From: Dromaius novaehollandiae
Lineage: Eukaryota > Chordata > Aves > Casuariiformes > Dromaiidae
NCBI RefSeq assembly: GCF_036370855.1
Contig: NC_088102.1
Coordinates: forward strand, 72,301,601-72,365,600
Length of the DNA: 64,000 nt
Reading direction: 5' to 3'
Below the pieces are notes generated by a model, which saw only the letters and a program-made list of their open reading frames with translations, did no database searches and had not been told where the DNA came from. Positions 46,901 to 59,200 of this stretch are shown piece by piece. The first letter of the stretch is position 1. Every line of letters begins with the position of its first letter. The position numbers were made by a program, and so were the translations under genes.

Positions 46901-49900
46901 CCAGTGTGCAGGCACGGAGACCCACCTGGCCCAGTGCAATGCCACGCTGCCCAGCGCCGTGCCATCGGGCCACACCGAGGAGGCGGTGGTTGTGTGCTCA
47001 GGTGAGTGTGCTGGGAAGGGCCCCGGGGTGTCACAGGGGCCTGAGTGGCTGCCCCATCCCGGGCTGTCTCTGGCTGCAGGGAGCCGGCGGGTGCGGCTGG
47101 CAAGCGGCCCTGGGCGCTGTGCTGGGAGAGTGGAGGTCTACGTGCAGGGGGCCTGGATCCATGTCTGTGAGGACGCCTGGGACCTCTGGGACGCCGCCGT
47201 CGTCTGCCGCCAGCTGGGCTGCGGCAAGGCCCTGGCAGTGCCCGGCTCAGCCCGCTACGGCCGGGGCTCGGGGCCAGTGTGGCTGGGCGCCGGTGGGTGC
47301 TCCGGGACCGAGGCGACACTCTGGGACTGCCCGGCCCTGGCCCCAGCCCCAGGGCAGCGTGGTTGCAAGCAGGGTGCTGGCGCAGCAGCCGTTTGCTCAG
47401 GTCAGTGGCATCCTCCACTGGGGCCAGACGTAGCAGGGCTATGGGACTGGCCGTGGTGCCAGCCCTCCCGACCGGCCTCCCTGACCAGCTCCCCACACCC
47501 TGGGCAGTCCCGGGGAGCGAGATGGTGCCTTTGCCCCACTGCCCCAGCGTGTCCGCTGCTTGGGGTGCTTCTCTTAGTGCCTCGGGGAGGTGGGCGGCGT
47601 GGTCATAAGAGTGGGGGTGTCTGCCCAGCCCTGGCTCAGCTGTGCCCCGCCCCACTCATGCTATCCCCTTGCAGAGCTCACAGTCCTGCGGCTGGCGGGT
47701 AGCAGTGGCTGCACTGGGCGCCTGGAGGTCTTCTACAATGGGACGTGGGGCAGCGTGTGCGCCAATGGCACCAGCCCCGCCACAGCCGCCGTGGTGTGCC
47801 AGCAGCTGGGCTGCGGGGCCACGGGCCGACTGGCATCTGCCCCAGCAACCACACAGGGCTCAGGCCCCGCGTGGCTGGCCTGGGTGCAGTGCGAGCTGGG
47901 GACCGACTCCCTCTGGCACTGCCCCTCGGCACCCTGGCAGCTGCAGCCCTGCGACTCCCCTGGGGACACCCACATCACATGTGACGGGGACCCTGGTGGC
48001 ACCAGAGTGACTCCCACGCCAGCCAGGGCAACTGGATGCCCAGACGGCACAGCTTGCACAGGTAGCTTTGCCAGCGCAGTGGCCCCAGGGACCCTCCAGC
48101 TCGGGCTGGCGCAGCCCAGTGGAGGGGGAGCAGCTCTGGCAAGGAGACCCCAGCTGCCCGGGCACTGCCACCCCTCGGCTTCATGCAGCAGTTGGCCCTT
48201 TGGCCCAGGGGTGCCCTCCTTGGCCTCGCTGTCCCGCCAGCCACTCCCCTGCATCCCCCTATGCATCCACAGTGACGCAGGATGGGACAGGGTCCCCAGC
48301 CTCCCTCCAGCTCTGCCGTGTTTTGGTGTCCTCACAGGTGCTCACAGGAGCCCCACAGCAGGTGCTGGGGCCATGGCAGTGCCCACCATCCTCTGCATTG
48401 TCCTGGGCACTCTGCTCTGCCTGGCCCTGGGGGCCCTCGCTGTGCAGGCATGGCGCGCCATGGCTCGGCACAGAGGTGGGTCGCACCGGGGTTCTCCGGG
48501 GCTGAATCTACCAGGACGAGGTGCCAGGGCAGAGCCAGTCAGGGCTGGGGGCCACTGATGGCTCCCGGGACTGCCTGGCCATGGGGCGGCCCGGCTGCAC
48601 AGGCTGGGGGCAGGTGCAGTGTTGGAGGCCAGGAGGCCAGTGCCGAGCAGGGGCAGGACGCGGCGCAGCATGGGGGCCAGGCAGGGGCACCAGAGCCACT
48701 CGGCGGATGGGGCACAGCAGTGGAGCTGGGCCACAGGGTTGTCGGGGGCACAGCTGGTGACCCCCACCATCCCATGTGCTGTGCCCATGGCCTGGGGTTA
48801 TGGCTGCCCTTGCTTTCCAGGCCCTGGCAGAACTGGGGACACAATCTCTGAAGCTGTCTATGAGGAGCTCGACTATACTCTGACGCCAGAGTACCAGGAG
48901 GTGCCCAGTGGCTCAGGTGCGTACACCCTGACTCCCGTGCTCGGGCCAGCCCAGCCCGGCGCCTCTTCCCGGGGAAGGAGGTCTCTGCGCTGAGGCCCCC
49001 ACGCACCCGCTGCAGCAGCTGTGCTGGGAGCCCAGCCATGTGCTGGCCACGGGGAGCTGCAGTGCAGGTCTGTATCCTGGCCCCTCACAGTCCCCGCTGT
49101 GCGGTGAGGCTGTCCTGCCCAGGGTGCTGGCCAGGCCGTGGGACTGGGCAGCCTCTCCTAACGCCCCATCCTCCAGGCTCTCCATCAGAAGGCTCAGCAG
49201 CAAAGCTGCCGTATTACACCAGTGACAGTGTGGAGGTCAGCAGCCCCGCGACAGCAGCAGGTACGGGGCTGGAGTGCAGGGCCGTGCTGCAACGTGCCGA
49301 AAGGTGCAGCCGTCATGCCGCAGCCAGTGCCAGCAGGGGCCTCACATGGTGCCTGTGCAGCATGGCCACGTGGCCCTTGGTTATTTTCTGGGCCGACACT
49401 CATGGCTAGGAACGAGCCTCTGGGCTGCTGGCTCCATCCGAGAGCTGGCAGCCCCATGCAGCAGGCCCAGCCCCCATGTCGGCACCCGCAGCTCCATGGC
49501 CAGTGGGGGCTGGCACAACGCGACCCCTGCCCTGGCCTTCATTTCACTGCCCCGTCCGTCACAGACACCCCTGCCCTGCCCAGGCATGGCCCCCCGGATG
49601 GGTATGACGATGCCGCGGCCGTGCTGCACCCGGGAGAGGCCGCTTCTCCAGGGTTGAGCGATGGAGATGTCTCCGAGGTCACGGTGCTGGAAGGTAAGAG
49701 GCACCACAGCCCATACAGCAGCACTGCCATTCCCAGCGCTGTGCCATCCCGCCGGGAGAGGTGGCTCCCCCGTGCTCTATTGCGGCGGTGGGTGGTGCCT
49801 GGGCATGGCGGGGACCACTGGCCTGGACCTGGCAGCCGGGGGATGAAATGGCCCCTAGAGGCACCGGCCATGCTGTCCGCAGCGGGGAGCCGGCCCTCGC

Positions 49901-50007
49901 TGAGCAACCTGGAGCTGCCAGGAGCCACGACAGATGCACCAGCTTCAGCGCCCCGAGACATGGGCTACGACGATGTTGGTGTCAGTGGCCCCAGGACATC
50001 ACTGTGA
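43965..50007 (+). CDS. SRCR group B receptor gene 4 (WC1/CD163-like), intact, mosaic
   Basis: Apparently complete: 974 residues from ATG 43986, or 981 from the upstream in-frame ATG 43965. Exons: signal to 44052; D1 44604-44924; D2 45084-45398; D3 45544-45852; D4 46070-46384; D5 46684-47001; D6 47080-47400; D7 47675-48061; transmembrane 48338-48475; cytoplasmic 48821-48916, 49177-49260, 49565-49693, 49883-50007. The tail keeps YEELDYTLTPEYQEV, GYDDAAAV and the final GYDDVGVSGPRTSL, with the 129-nt third exon intact. D1-D3 match gene 3 (GHDWDVGVTC, WELYNGSHSWDV, GGDSACSGR). From D4 onward it matches genes 1 and 5 (VPRRGHFGTGSG, VLQPGSSPLGLSG). The exchange point lies near 46040-46090. D2 and D5 have six cysteines, the other domains eight. 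D7 carries two N-glycosylation sites (YNGT, ANGT). Confidence 0.88.
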
Positions 50008-50237
50008 GCATGGCGGGGCCGCGCTGTGGCAGTCCCTGAGGACACACACGGTGCCATGGGGATCTGCCCCCATGAGCCACAGGCCAACCACAGCAGGCAT
50101 CGTCTGTCTCACTAACGGCCCACTTGGGCCGGCCAGGGACTATGGGCACCATGGAGATGTGTCTCCAACATCCCTCCTGCGCAGCCCTCCAGGCGCTGCC
50201 TGAGTTTGTGCTTCCACTGTGCATTTCTCTCTCTTCT

Positions 50238-50251
50238 ATTAAAAAAATAAA
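50238..50251 (+). terminator. Polyadenylation signals of SRCR gene 4
   Basis: ATTAAA at 50238-50243 and AATAAA at 50246-50251, about 235 bp after the stop codon. Confidence 0.7.
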
Positions 50252-50756
50252 AAAATGTTTGCAGCCTCGGCCCCAAGGTGAGGCCTTTGGGCACATTGCT
50301 GTATCCCGGGGGTGGCTGGGGTGGACAAGGAGCATGTCCTGCTCAGAGTGAGCTCTGTTGCATGGAGCCAGTAACTCTCCTGCCGGCCTCACATGGCTCC
50401 AGTTAATCGCTGTTGCTGCTAGGGGGCTTCCGCCCGCACTGTCCTAAGCCGAGATGCCTCCCTACATGGCACCCTGGCTGCTGTGGCCCTCACCCGCCCC
50501 AGAGCAGCTCTGCACCAGGTTGACATTTGCCATTGCTGGTGGTGCACACTGCCCACGTCAGAGACTGCCAGGGAGCGAGCACTGCTCTGCGGAAAGAGCC
50601 AAGCATTGGCAGTGCTGCCCAATGCAGCACTGGTGGAGCAGCTGGCAGGCTTCCTCTCCTCGCTGGAGGTTTCCCTTGCTGTAAGGCAGGCCTGCAGCCC
50701 AAACACAAGGGCAGGACAATAGTGTGACAAGTGGAGATGTCTTGGAGGGAGGTTAT
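50252..50756. other. 3' flank of gene 4
   Basis: Equivalent to 9887-10380, with the gene 2 type of junction into CR1. No gene is recognised. Confidence 0.5.
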
Positions 50757-52040
50757 GACACATATTCCTGTCCCTTCAGCATCTTAGGAGCCCTTTGCTG
50801 CACTCACTCCAGGAGCTCCATGTCTCTCTTGTCTTGGGGAGTCCAGAACCGCACACAGCACTCCAGACGACGCCTCCCCAGGGCTCAGTAGAGGCAAAGG
50901 ATCACCTCCCTCCACCTGCTGACAACACTCTGCCTAATGCAGCCCAGCATACCCTTGGCCTTCTTGGCCACAAGGGCACGGTGCTGGCTCACGGTCAGCT
51001 TGTTGTCCACCAGGCCTCCCAGGTCCTTCTCTGCACGGCTGCTTTCCAGCAGGTCAGCCACCACCCTCTACTGCTGCAGTGGGTATTCCTCCCCAGGGGC
51101 AGGCCTCTGCACTTCCCTTGATTCAACTTCATGAGGTTCCCCTCTGCCCATCTCCCCAGACTGTCGAGCTACCTCGGAAGGGCAGCACAGCCCTCTGGGG
51201 TATCAGCCACTCCTCCTGGTTTTCGATCATCAGCACACTTGCTGTGGGTGCACTCTGTCCCCTCATCCACGTCACTGAGGAAGAAGATGAACAATACTGG
51301 ACCCAGCAGCGACCCCTGGCAGACACCGCTAGCTACAGGCCTCCAACGAGACTTTGTGCTGCTCATCACAACCCTCTGAGCTCTGCCAGACAGCCAGTTT
51401 TCAAGCCACCTCACTGTCTGCCCATCTAACCCACACTTCCTCAGCTTGCCTGTGAGGATGTGATGGGAGACAGCGTCCAAAGCCTTGCTCAAGTCAAGGG
51501 AGACAACTTGCCCTGCTCTCCCCTCATCTACCCAGCCAGGCGTCCCATCCTAGAAGGCTCTCACGTTGGTTAAGCATGATTTCCCCCTTTGGGAATCCAC
51601 ACTTGCTACTCTGGATCTGGAAAAGTCAGCCTCTCTTGAGGCTTTCTCCCTGCTCTCCAGGGCCTGGGATATGCGGAGGGCCCGTCTTTGCAGGAAGGAC
51701 TGCAGCAAAGCAGCATTTAGGATCTCTGCCTTTCCAACATGCTTTGTCACCAGGGCCCTTTCCCCAGTCAGCAGTGAGCCCACAACTTCCCTTCTCCTCC
51801 TTTGGTTATTGATGGATTTAAAGAAGCCCTGCTTGCTTCACATCCCTCAACACATTAAACTCCAAAGGGGCCGGGGTCTCGGCCTGGACCTTTTGAGCCA
51901 CATCCTTCCTACTCGGACAACATCCCTCTATTCCTCCCACGTTTCCTGAGGCTGGCTCCACACAAGCCCTGCCTCAGCTTTCGGCAGTTCTCCTTAACCA
52001 TGGTGTCAAACAGATGTCCCCTGGCATTGCAGTACTCTAA
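50757..52040 (-). mobile_element. CR1 LINE fragment with reverse transcriptase region (unit 4)
   Basis: Minus-strand CR1. The left end matches the unit 2 copy (24066). The remainder to 52040 matches the unit 1 copy (to 11900), including [20 protein letters not shown] at about 51486-51427. Confidence 0.82.
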
Positions 52041-52117
52041 GAGTAGTTCAGGAAACCACAAGTGTAAGCCACACACATGCAGCCACAGGCAACAAGCAAG
52101 CCAACGCTGCTGTTACT

Positions 52118-52340
52118 ATGGCACGGCTGTTTCAACCTCATGAAGAAGGACAAGCGCCACACACCACTGTGCTGCTGGGAGCTGCAGGGATGGGAAAGAC
52201 AATGACAAGGAGGAAGATCACCGTGGAGTGGGCAGGAGCAGTCCTTTATACACAGTTTGACTATGTTTTCTACCTCAACTGGAAAGAAATCAGCCCCACT
52301 ACAGCAGGGGGTGCAGCACACTTGATTTCCAAGCTCTGTC
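52118..52340 (+). pseudogene. NLRP NACHT-domain remnant, copy 3 (open)
   Basis: Best-preserved copy: an open frame from 52118 reads MARLFQPHEEGQAPHTTVLL, then GAAGMGKTMTRRKITVEWAG, then AVLYTQFDYVFYLNWKEIS. The P-loop GAAGMGKT is at 52178-52201. The frame stays open to 52450, but NLRP similarity ends near 52300. No Walker B, winged helix or leucine-rich repeats follow. It is a fragment, not a working NLR, although the P-loop itself is intact. Confidence 0.72.
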
Positions 52341-53187
52341 ATTGCCCCTACTTGGACTCTTCCATCTGGGCTGGACCAGGAGTGCCTCTGCATGGAGCCA
52401 GCACTTGCACTTGCTTCCCTGGCCTTCACGGTCTGGGTGGTATTTTTTGACAGGCACAGTCCACATGGACTCACGAGCCACCTGGGCCTTGCATGGCCAA
52501 TGCCTCTTGCTCAGACAGCAAGCAGGCCCTGCGGTGTCCTAGTGGGATGCAAGTATGGAGTTGCACTCTCTGGACTTGTGCACCCCTGAGGTAAAGAGAA
52601 ACCTGAAACGAGAGCTCAAGGCCCCTGTGACCTTCTGCCCAAACAAGAGCTGGCACAGAGCCTGGCTTGGGTCAGAGTGGTTTGTGTGGGCCCTGTGGGA
52701 CTCCTCCCATGTGCTTAACCCTGGCTCCCGTTCCCTGATTCAGAGCTGGAAAGCACTGAACCACAGATGTGGTTCACCTGAGCAGACACTGAGACAGGAC
52801 AACCAAAGTCTCCCCCTGTCACCTGCACTGCCCTGGGTGCACCATGGCTGCTTGGAGGCCAGTGTGGCAAACCCCGTGAGCTGTGAGGCTTTGGATACCT
52901 TCTGCCTCTTTTCCCCAGAAGCACCAGGGCAGTGAAAGCCATGGGCAGGGAGTGGGCATGGCAGCAAGGCTGTGGCCGTGCAGGCCCCCTGAGGTCAGAT
53001 GCTGTGGGGCCGGGACAGTGTGTTGCCATCGAGGTGGACCATGCCGTGTGGTCTCAGGCAGCATTGAATACCTAGGGTCATTTTAGCAGTTCCTCTCCTT
53101 TTCCAGCTTGATTGAAAGATTGAACACATTGGGATTAAAGGAAGAAACGCAGCAGCAGTTGGCTGCACTCGAGGGAAGAAGGGAATT
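52341..53187. other. Spacer, nothing recognised
   Basis: Equivalent to 12211-13050. No gene is supported. Confidence 0.5.
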
Positions 53188-54056
53188 TTGCTGCTGTCAT
53201 ACCGGTGGGGGAGGACGGTGTCGTTATGGATGGGGGTGCTTTGAATCTCCACGCTCAGGCACACTAGATGCCTGTTGTGCTGCAGCTGGGGAAAAATGTC
53301 CCCACGTGGCAGCGGGGCTGTCTGGGCAGGGAAGGATTCCCACCAGCTGTGAAGCAACTGTGAGCAGGTGCTGGCCACCTTCGTTCCTGCCCTGGCAGAG
53401 GGCTCCCGGATGTCGGATGGAGGGTGCATTCCGAGGCGGAGCGAGGTGCTGGGAATTCCCCTGCCCTTGGGTGAGGGCTGCTGCCACAACTTAGAGGAGG
53501 CCCAAGAGACCTGCAAGGCATTGCTGGGCTGAACTGCTTTGCTGGTACAGCCAGCCACGAGCACAGGTCCCCTTGACCCCCCCAGTCCACCTAGCTACCT
53601 ACTGCAGATGCTGAAGCAGCCACCCTTCCAGGCGTTGTGTGGGAGGGAAACAAGGGGGCAGGGCTGGGGCCGTGCCTGATTCACTGGACCTGAAAAGGAC
53701 AGAGATCAGAAGTGCATCCTCCTATGTCCCCAGTGACTGCAGGGGGAGAAACAAGCCATACAGGGCGGGGATTGCAAGTGCAGGCTGGACTGAACCATCC
53801 TGGGCGCTGTCTCCCTCTGCCCTCCCAGTTCTGCACCAGCACCTGCACTAGCAGGGAGCAGGGCCTGATAGCTCAGCAGTGGCAGTGCCACCTCAGGCCA
53901 ATGCCGCACAGGGTAAAGAAGCTCTTTGTGTCAGGAAGGCCTTGAAGTGGCCAGAGCTTTCCAGATCCTTTTGCCTTGGGGTGACGTTTCAGTGCATCTG
54001 CACAGGGCCGACAGCGTGGCACGACTGAAGCTGCCCTGCGCTCTGCCTTGTGTTCA
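53188..54056. other. Spacer, no gene recognised
   Basis: Shortened unit-start spacer of the unit 2 type. No gene is supported. Confidence 0.5.
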
Positions 54057-54655
54057 CGGAAGCACAGAAGCACACAACGGCAGAGGTTGGAAGGGACCTC
54101 TGGAGATCATCGCGGCCAATGCCCCTGCCCATGAGGGTCATCTAAAGCCCATCACCCAGGACCCTATCCAGACGCCTCTGCAATGCCTCCAAAGATGGAG
54201 ACTCCACGACCTCCCCAGGAAACCTGTTCCCGGGCTCCGTCACCCTCACAGGAAAGAAGCTTATCCTGCTGGGCAGACGGAACTTCCTGGGTTTCAGGTT
54301 GTGCCCGTTGCCTCTTGTCCTATCGCTGGGCACCACTGAAAAGCTCTTGACACCCTCCCTTCAGATATTTATGCCCACTGATAAAGATTCCCCCACAGCC
54401 TTCCCTTCTCCACCATGAACAGGCCCAGTTCTCTCAGCCTTTCCGCGTGTGACAGATGCTCCCATCTCTTAAGCATCGTAGGAGCCAAATGGGCCTTGAC
54501 ATTCCGAGCCCCATCCTTGCCTGCTTGGACAACATCCCTCCATTTCTCCCACATTTCCTGAGGCTGGCTCCACACCAGCCCTTCCTCAGCTTTTGGCAGT
54601 TCTCCTTAACCATGGTGTCAAACAGGTGTCACATAGCATTGGTGTGCTGTTAGAG
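54057..54655 (-). mobile_element. CR1 LINE fragment, internally deleted (unit 5)
   Basis: Same element and internal junction as 1460-2060. Confidence 0.8.
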
Positions 54656-56045
54656 TAGCCCTACTGACAAGGAGCTCCTAAGAAATCGAGCTCCATTTCA
54701 AGCTGACTGTGCTTCCTCTTGCTTTAGAGTACAAACAGAAATGCAGAGCACACATGATAAGAGAGTTCTTGCAGGCAGTCTTGATTCTCATGCACTGCTG
54801 GACCCTCCTCTCCTGCCTGAGCCCTTTCCCTAAGCACAGCAGCCTGGGAGACCTTGTTGGCAAAGCTCCTGCTCCCTTCCTCCTCCTCTATGTGCCCTTT
54901 TTCACTGGAGTTCGGGTCAGCTTATCCAGGCCACCCTCCTGAGACATCAGCTCATCTCCTGAGCCTCACGACAGACCACTCTTGTGCTCGGCGGAGGCTC
55001 TCCTTCATTCCCTGCTTGCTGCTCTGCCCTCGGGCAGATGCTGGGGAGGTTAAATGTGATGACCACAAAGGCAAAGCCCTGCCAGGGACACCACCCATGC
55101 AGAGCAATGTTAACCTGGGGGAGGTCTCCACTCCTGGCCAGACTGTCCCCTTGACCAGCAGGCTCAAGGGAACCAACACCGGTCTCCCATGACCCTCAGA
55201 TTTGTCCAAGAGCCTCTCAGTTGCTCTGGATTTGCTCCAGGTCTCTGTGGCAGTGGCACTGCAAAGAGATACTGATACACAGAAGCCTAGCGTTATCGTA
55301 CTCTGAAATGCAGCTGGCTGAGCAGAAACAGAAGCAGGTGGTGAGATGCTGGCTGTTCAGCAGGCCCAGCAGGTGCGTGTGCCCTGACACAGAGCAGCAC
55401 TCGGGCTGCTGCTGCTGCTTCCGCGTGGGGGCTGGTGTGCAGTGGGGGAATCACCTCCTTCCTACCTCAGCGCTGTATGGGGCGAGCGTGGCTGTGTGGG
55501 GGCTCACAGGCTGAAGGGCACACACCTGCAGGCAACTGGGCAGCGCCTCCATCTGCCCACAGGCCACTGTGAGGGGCCCAGGCCCTCCTGCCAATGTGCC
55601 ATGGAGCCTGGGGCTGGGCTTGACTTGGTGCCACGCTGGAGCTTTCTAGCCCAGAGCCAGCCCCAGTGCCTGCCCCATGTGGAGGGCTGCAGTGCGGAGG
55701 GACCTGGTGCCAGAGGTCAGCCCCACAGCAGCAAGGAGCCTGCAGCAGATGCTGCCCGCAGCACAGGACAGTCCCTGTCAAGGAAGGGCTCTTGTCATGC
55801 TCCCTGGCACAGTGTGACACACCCAGACCCATGCGGGATCAGGCATAGGAAGGGCCCGCACACCCTGCACCCACTGCAGCACCCAGGTGGGGAGCCCTGC
55901 TCAGATCATCATCAGGCTCCCCACGGGGACAGCCAGGCAGGCACCCACCCACTGGTGGGGAGCGCATGATGCCAGAAGTGGAGCCGAGACGCATATATGG
56001 GCATGCACGGGGATGGAGAAGGTTATTGGAGGCTGGGGCTCCGTC
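54656..56045. other. Conserved 5' flank of SRCR gene 5
   Basis: Equivalent to 2061-3400. No exon is supported. Confidence 0.5.
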
Positions 56046-56047
56046 AG

Positions 56048-56165
56048 ATGGGAGATAACCCTCCTGATAACATCTCAAAAGGTGCCTAATGCCGTTGATT
56101 GGCTGCCCTGGCAGCGGGGCCTGCGCTTCTGCCTATATATTGCCCCCCCCACCACAGCAGTCTCT
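56048..56165 (+). promoter_or_regulatory. Proximal promoter of SRCR gene 5
   Basis: AGATAA at 56053-56058, TGATAA at 56065-56070, inverted CCAAT (ATTGG) at 56098-56102 and TATATAT at 56134-56140. Confidence 0.65.
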
Positions 56166-56224
56166 GGTGGCCCAGGAGGCGAGCGGGTGCTGGGGGCTGC
56201 ACTGTGGGGCAGGAGGTGTTTGGG

Positions 56225-59200
56225 ATGGCCACCATCAGCCAGCTCCTTGCCAGCGCACTGGGGCTGCTGCTGTGCGTGCAGCTCTGCAGGGGTGAGTGCC
56301 TGCGGGCTCCCCGGGGCTGGAGCTGCCTGCCCTCATGCCGAGAGTGGGAGGCAGCCCTGGGGTTGGGGAGGCCACCGTGGGGCTGGGGTGGCCACCATGG
56401 GTCTGTGCGTGACCTGCTGGGAGGGCTTCCTAGGGACACCAGCGGAGACACCCCACCCAGGCAGCCCTCGGGGACTCGCAGTGCCTGCGCTGCGCTGGGG
56501 ACAGGGCTTATGCCAGTGGGGCCAAACACTGAGCACATGTGGCAGGACATGTGCTCTGCTGTGTTCACCTTGCATCGGGTGCCGGACATTCAGGAGAATG
56601 TCCTGCAGTGCGCCGAGGCTTTCCCCCCCAACAGCCATAAATCGGGACCCAAAAGCCAGGCCCGCAGTGGGGAGTGGAGGCCATCAGGGCAGGGAACAGC
56701 TGTGGGACAGAGTCCCCCAGCCAGCCTGGTAGGGCAGGCTGTGCCAGGTGCCCGTGGCACCATGCTGGGACTCCATGTCCTCCTTTGTGGTCCCACATGG
56801 GCACCCACAGGCACCGGGGAGCTGCGACTGGTTAACGGAGGCAGCCGCTGCGCCGGTCGGGTGGAGATGAAGCACGAGGGCCAGTGGGGCACCGTGTGCA
56901 GCTATGACTTCGACTGGGATGTCCGTGGGGCCTCCGTGGTCTGCAGGCAGCTGGGATGCGACACCGTGGCCAGGGCCTCCCCGTACACCCCATTTGGGGC
57001 TGGGACTGGCCGGATTTGGCTGCAACCCTTCTTATGCCGTGGCACTGAGACAGCACTCCACAACTGCCCCCACTTCGGCTGGGGCCAGCACTACTGTGGC
57101 CATGACACAGATGTTGGGGTGACGTGCTCAGGTGAGGGTTTGGGTGACCGTACTGTGGTGCAGCCCCTTGGCTGCTCACGGTTGGGAGCTGGCATGGCCA
57201 TTACCAGGGACTTCCCAATGGGGACTCCCTGGGCACAGATGGGGTGCAGGAGTGGGCTGCAGTGCACCACACTCATGCCCTGAGGGCACCTCTAATGCAG
57301 ATGCTGTGGAGCTGAGGCTGGTGAATGGAGGTGGTCCCTGTGCAGGCAGAGTGGAGGTGAAGCTGCGGGGCCAGTGGGGGACGGTGGCAGATGATGGATG
57401 GGACATGGAAGATGCCGAGGTGGTGTGTCAGCAGCTGGGCTGTGGCTCGGCCAAAAGCACACATGGCTGGACCTACTTTGGGAAAGCATCTGGACCAATT
57501 CATCTGGTTCGAGTTGACTGTCACGGGGATGAATCTGCCCTCTGGGAATGCACTGTCCAAGGGTGGGGGCCATACACTGGCCCCCATGACTGGGATGTTG
57601 GCGTGGTCTGCCAAGGTAAGAGCTGTGGTGGTCACGGCCCAGGCTTTCTCGCAATTGGGGCCGTCTGTGCCAGCACCATGGCTCTGGTGGCAGCCCCTCC
57701 ACAACCCCCCAGCGTGTCCCAGGGACCCCCAAGAGATCCCAGAATCTCTCCTCCGGCAGGGTTTGTGCGGCTGGTTGGCGGAGACGGTGCCTGCTTGGGC
57801 CGCGTGGAGGTCAGGCAGGGCCGAGCCTGGGCCACCCTCTGCAAGGCCCACGTGGACCTCAACACCGCCCATGTCATCTGCAAGGAGCTGGGTTGCGGAG
57901 CAGCTCTGGCCATCACTGGGGCGGCACGCTTTGGGGCAGGAGCTGGGCCCATCTGGGACGGGGGCTTTGAGTGTGCAGGCAACGAATCCCTCCTGTCTGC
58001 CTGTGCCCGCAGGCTGCCCCATGGCCAGGGCTGCACCCACACCAGTGACGCTGCCATCATCTGCTCCCGTAAGAGAGCAGGGCACGGGACAGAGGCTGCA
58101 GCGGGAGGCGGGGGAGACGGGTAGCAGGGACAGGGGTGCCCTGGGCAGGGACGGGGCAGGGAGGCTGCGGGCTGGCTTGTGGCAGTCCCTAGGGGCACGA
58201 GAAGGCAGCGGGGTGTGGGAGGCAGAGGGCTGCCATGCCTGCATGCCCCCACCATTGCAGAGCAGGGGACAAGAGCCTTCATCTCCAGCGTCTTTTCTCC
58301 CTCCCAGCCTACACAGGCTTCAGGCTGGTGAACGGCAGCACAGAGTGCACAGGGCGGGTGGAGCTGGAGGCACGCGGCACCTGGGGCTCCCTCTGCGATG
58401 CCGGCTGGGACATGCCCGACGCCCAGGTGCTCTGCCACCACCTCGGCTGCGGCTTTGCAGCCTCTGTGCCTCGCAGAGTGTATTTTGGGACAGGGAGCGG
58501 CCCGCTGTGGCAGGACACATTTCACTGCAGCGGGACCGAGTCCTACCTGGGAGAGTGCCCTGCCACGGTGCTGGGGACCCCCGCCTGCTCACTGGACCAC
58601 GCTGCTGCAGTCAATTGCTCAGGTGCGTGCGGGGCAGGTGGCGTCAGACAGGAGGGCCTGCTGTGGGGAGGGGACCCAGCACCCCAAATGGAGGGGTGCC
58701 CCTCCTTCTCACTGCCAGCAGGAGCTGTGGGGCACAGGGCCCATGTGGGGAAGCAGGGCCATGTCAGGGCAGGAGGAGGGCTGAGCACACACACACGGCA
58801 GCAGGCACACGGGCAGGAGGAGGGCAGTGGGGCCGTGCTGTCCCCCGGCAAGCCGTGGGGCTTCTTGGCACCCCACGGTCCCCACAGCGTCTCAGGACAT
58901 CTCCCCTCTGTGTGGGGCCAGGTGGAACTGAACCCCTGCGGCTGGTGGATGGGGAGAGCCGCTGTGACGGGCGCCTGGAGGTGGCCCTGGGTGGGGCCTG
59001 GGGCCGAGTCCAGCAGTGGGACGACAGCGGTGCCAGCGTGGTGTGCCGGCAGCTCCGGTGCGGCACGGTGCAGAAGGCCTACACCGCCCCAGTGCTGCAG
59101 CCAGGCTCGAGTCCCCTGGGGCTGAGCGGGCTCTGGTGTGCAGGCACGGAGACCCACCTGGCCCAGTGCAATGCCACGCTGCCCAGCGCCGTGCCATCGG

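Larger units (their letters stand above)
40473..53187 (+). repeat. Tandem array unit 4 (carries SRCR gene 4)
   Basis: Homology to the unit start picks up at about 40473, equivalent to about position 52; the first 50 bp are replaced by a piece of 3' flank. The left half of the unit resembles unit 3. The right half from D4 onward resembles units 1 and 5. Confidence 0.8.
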
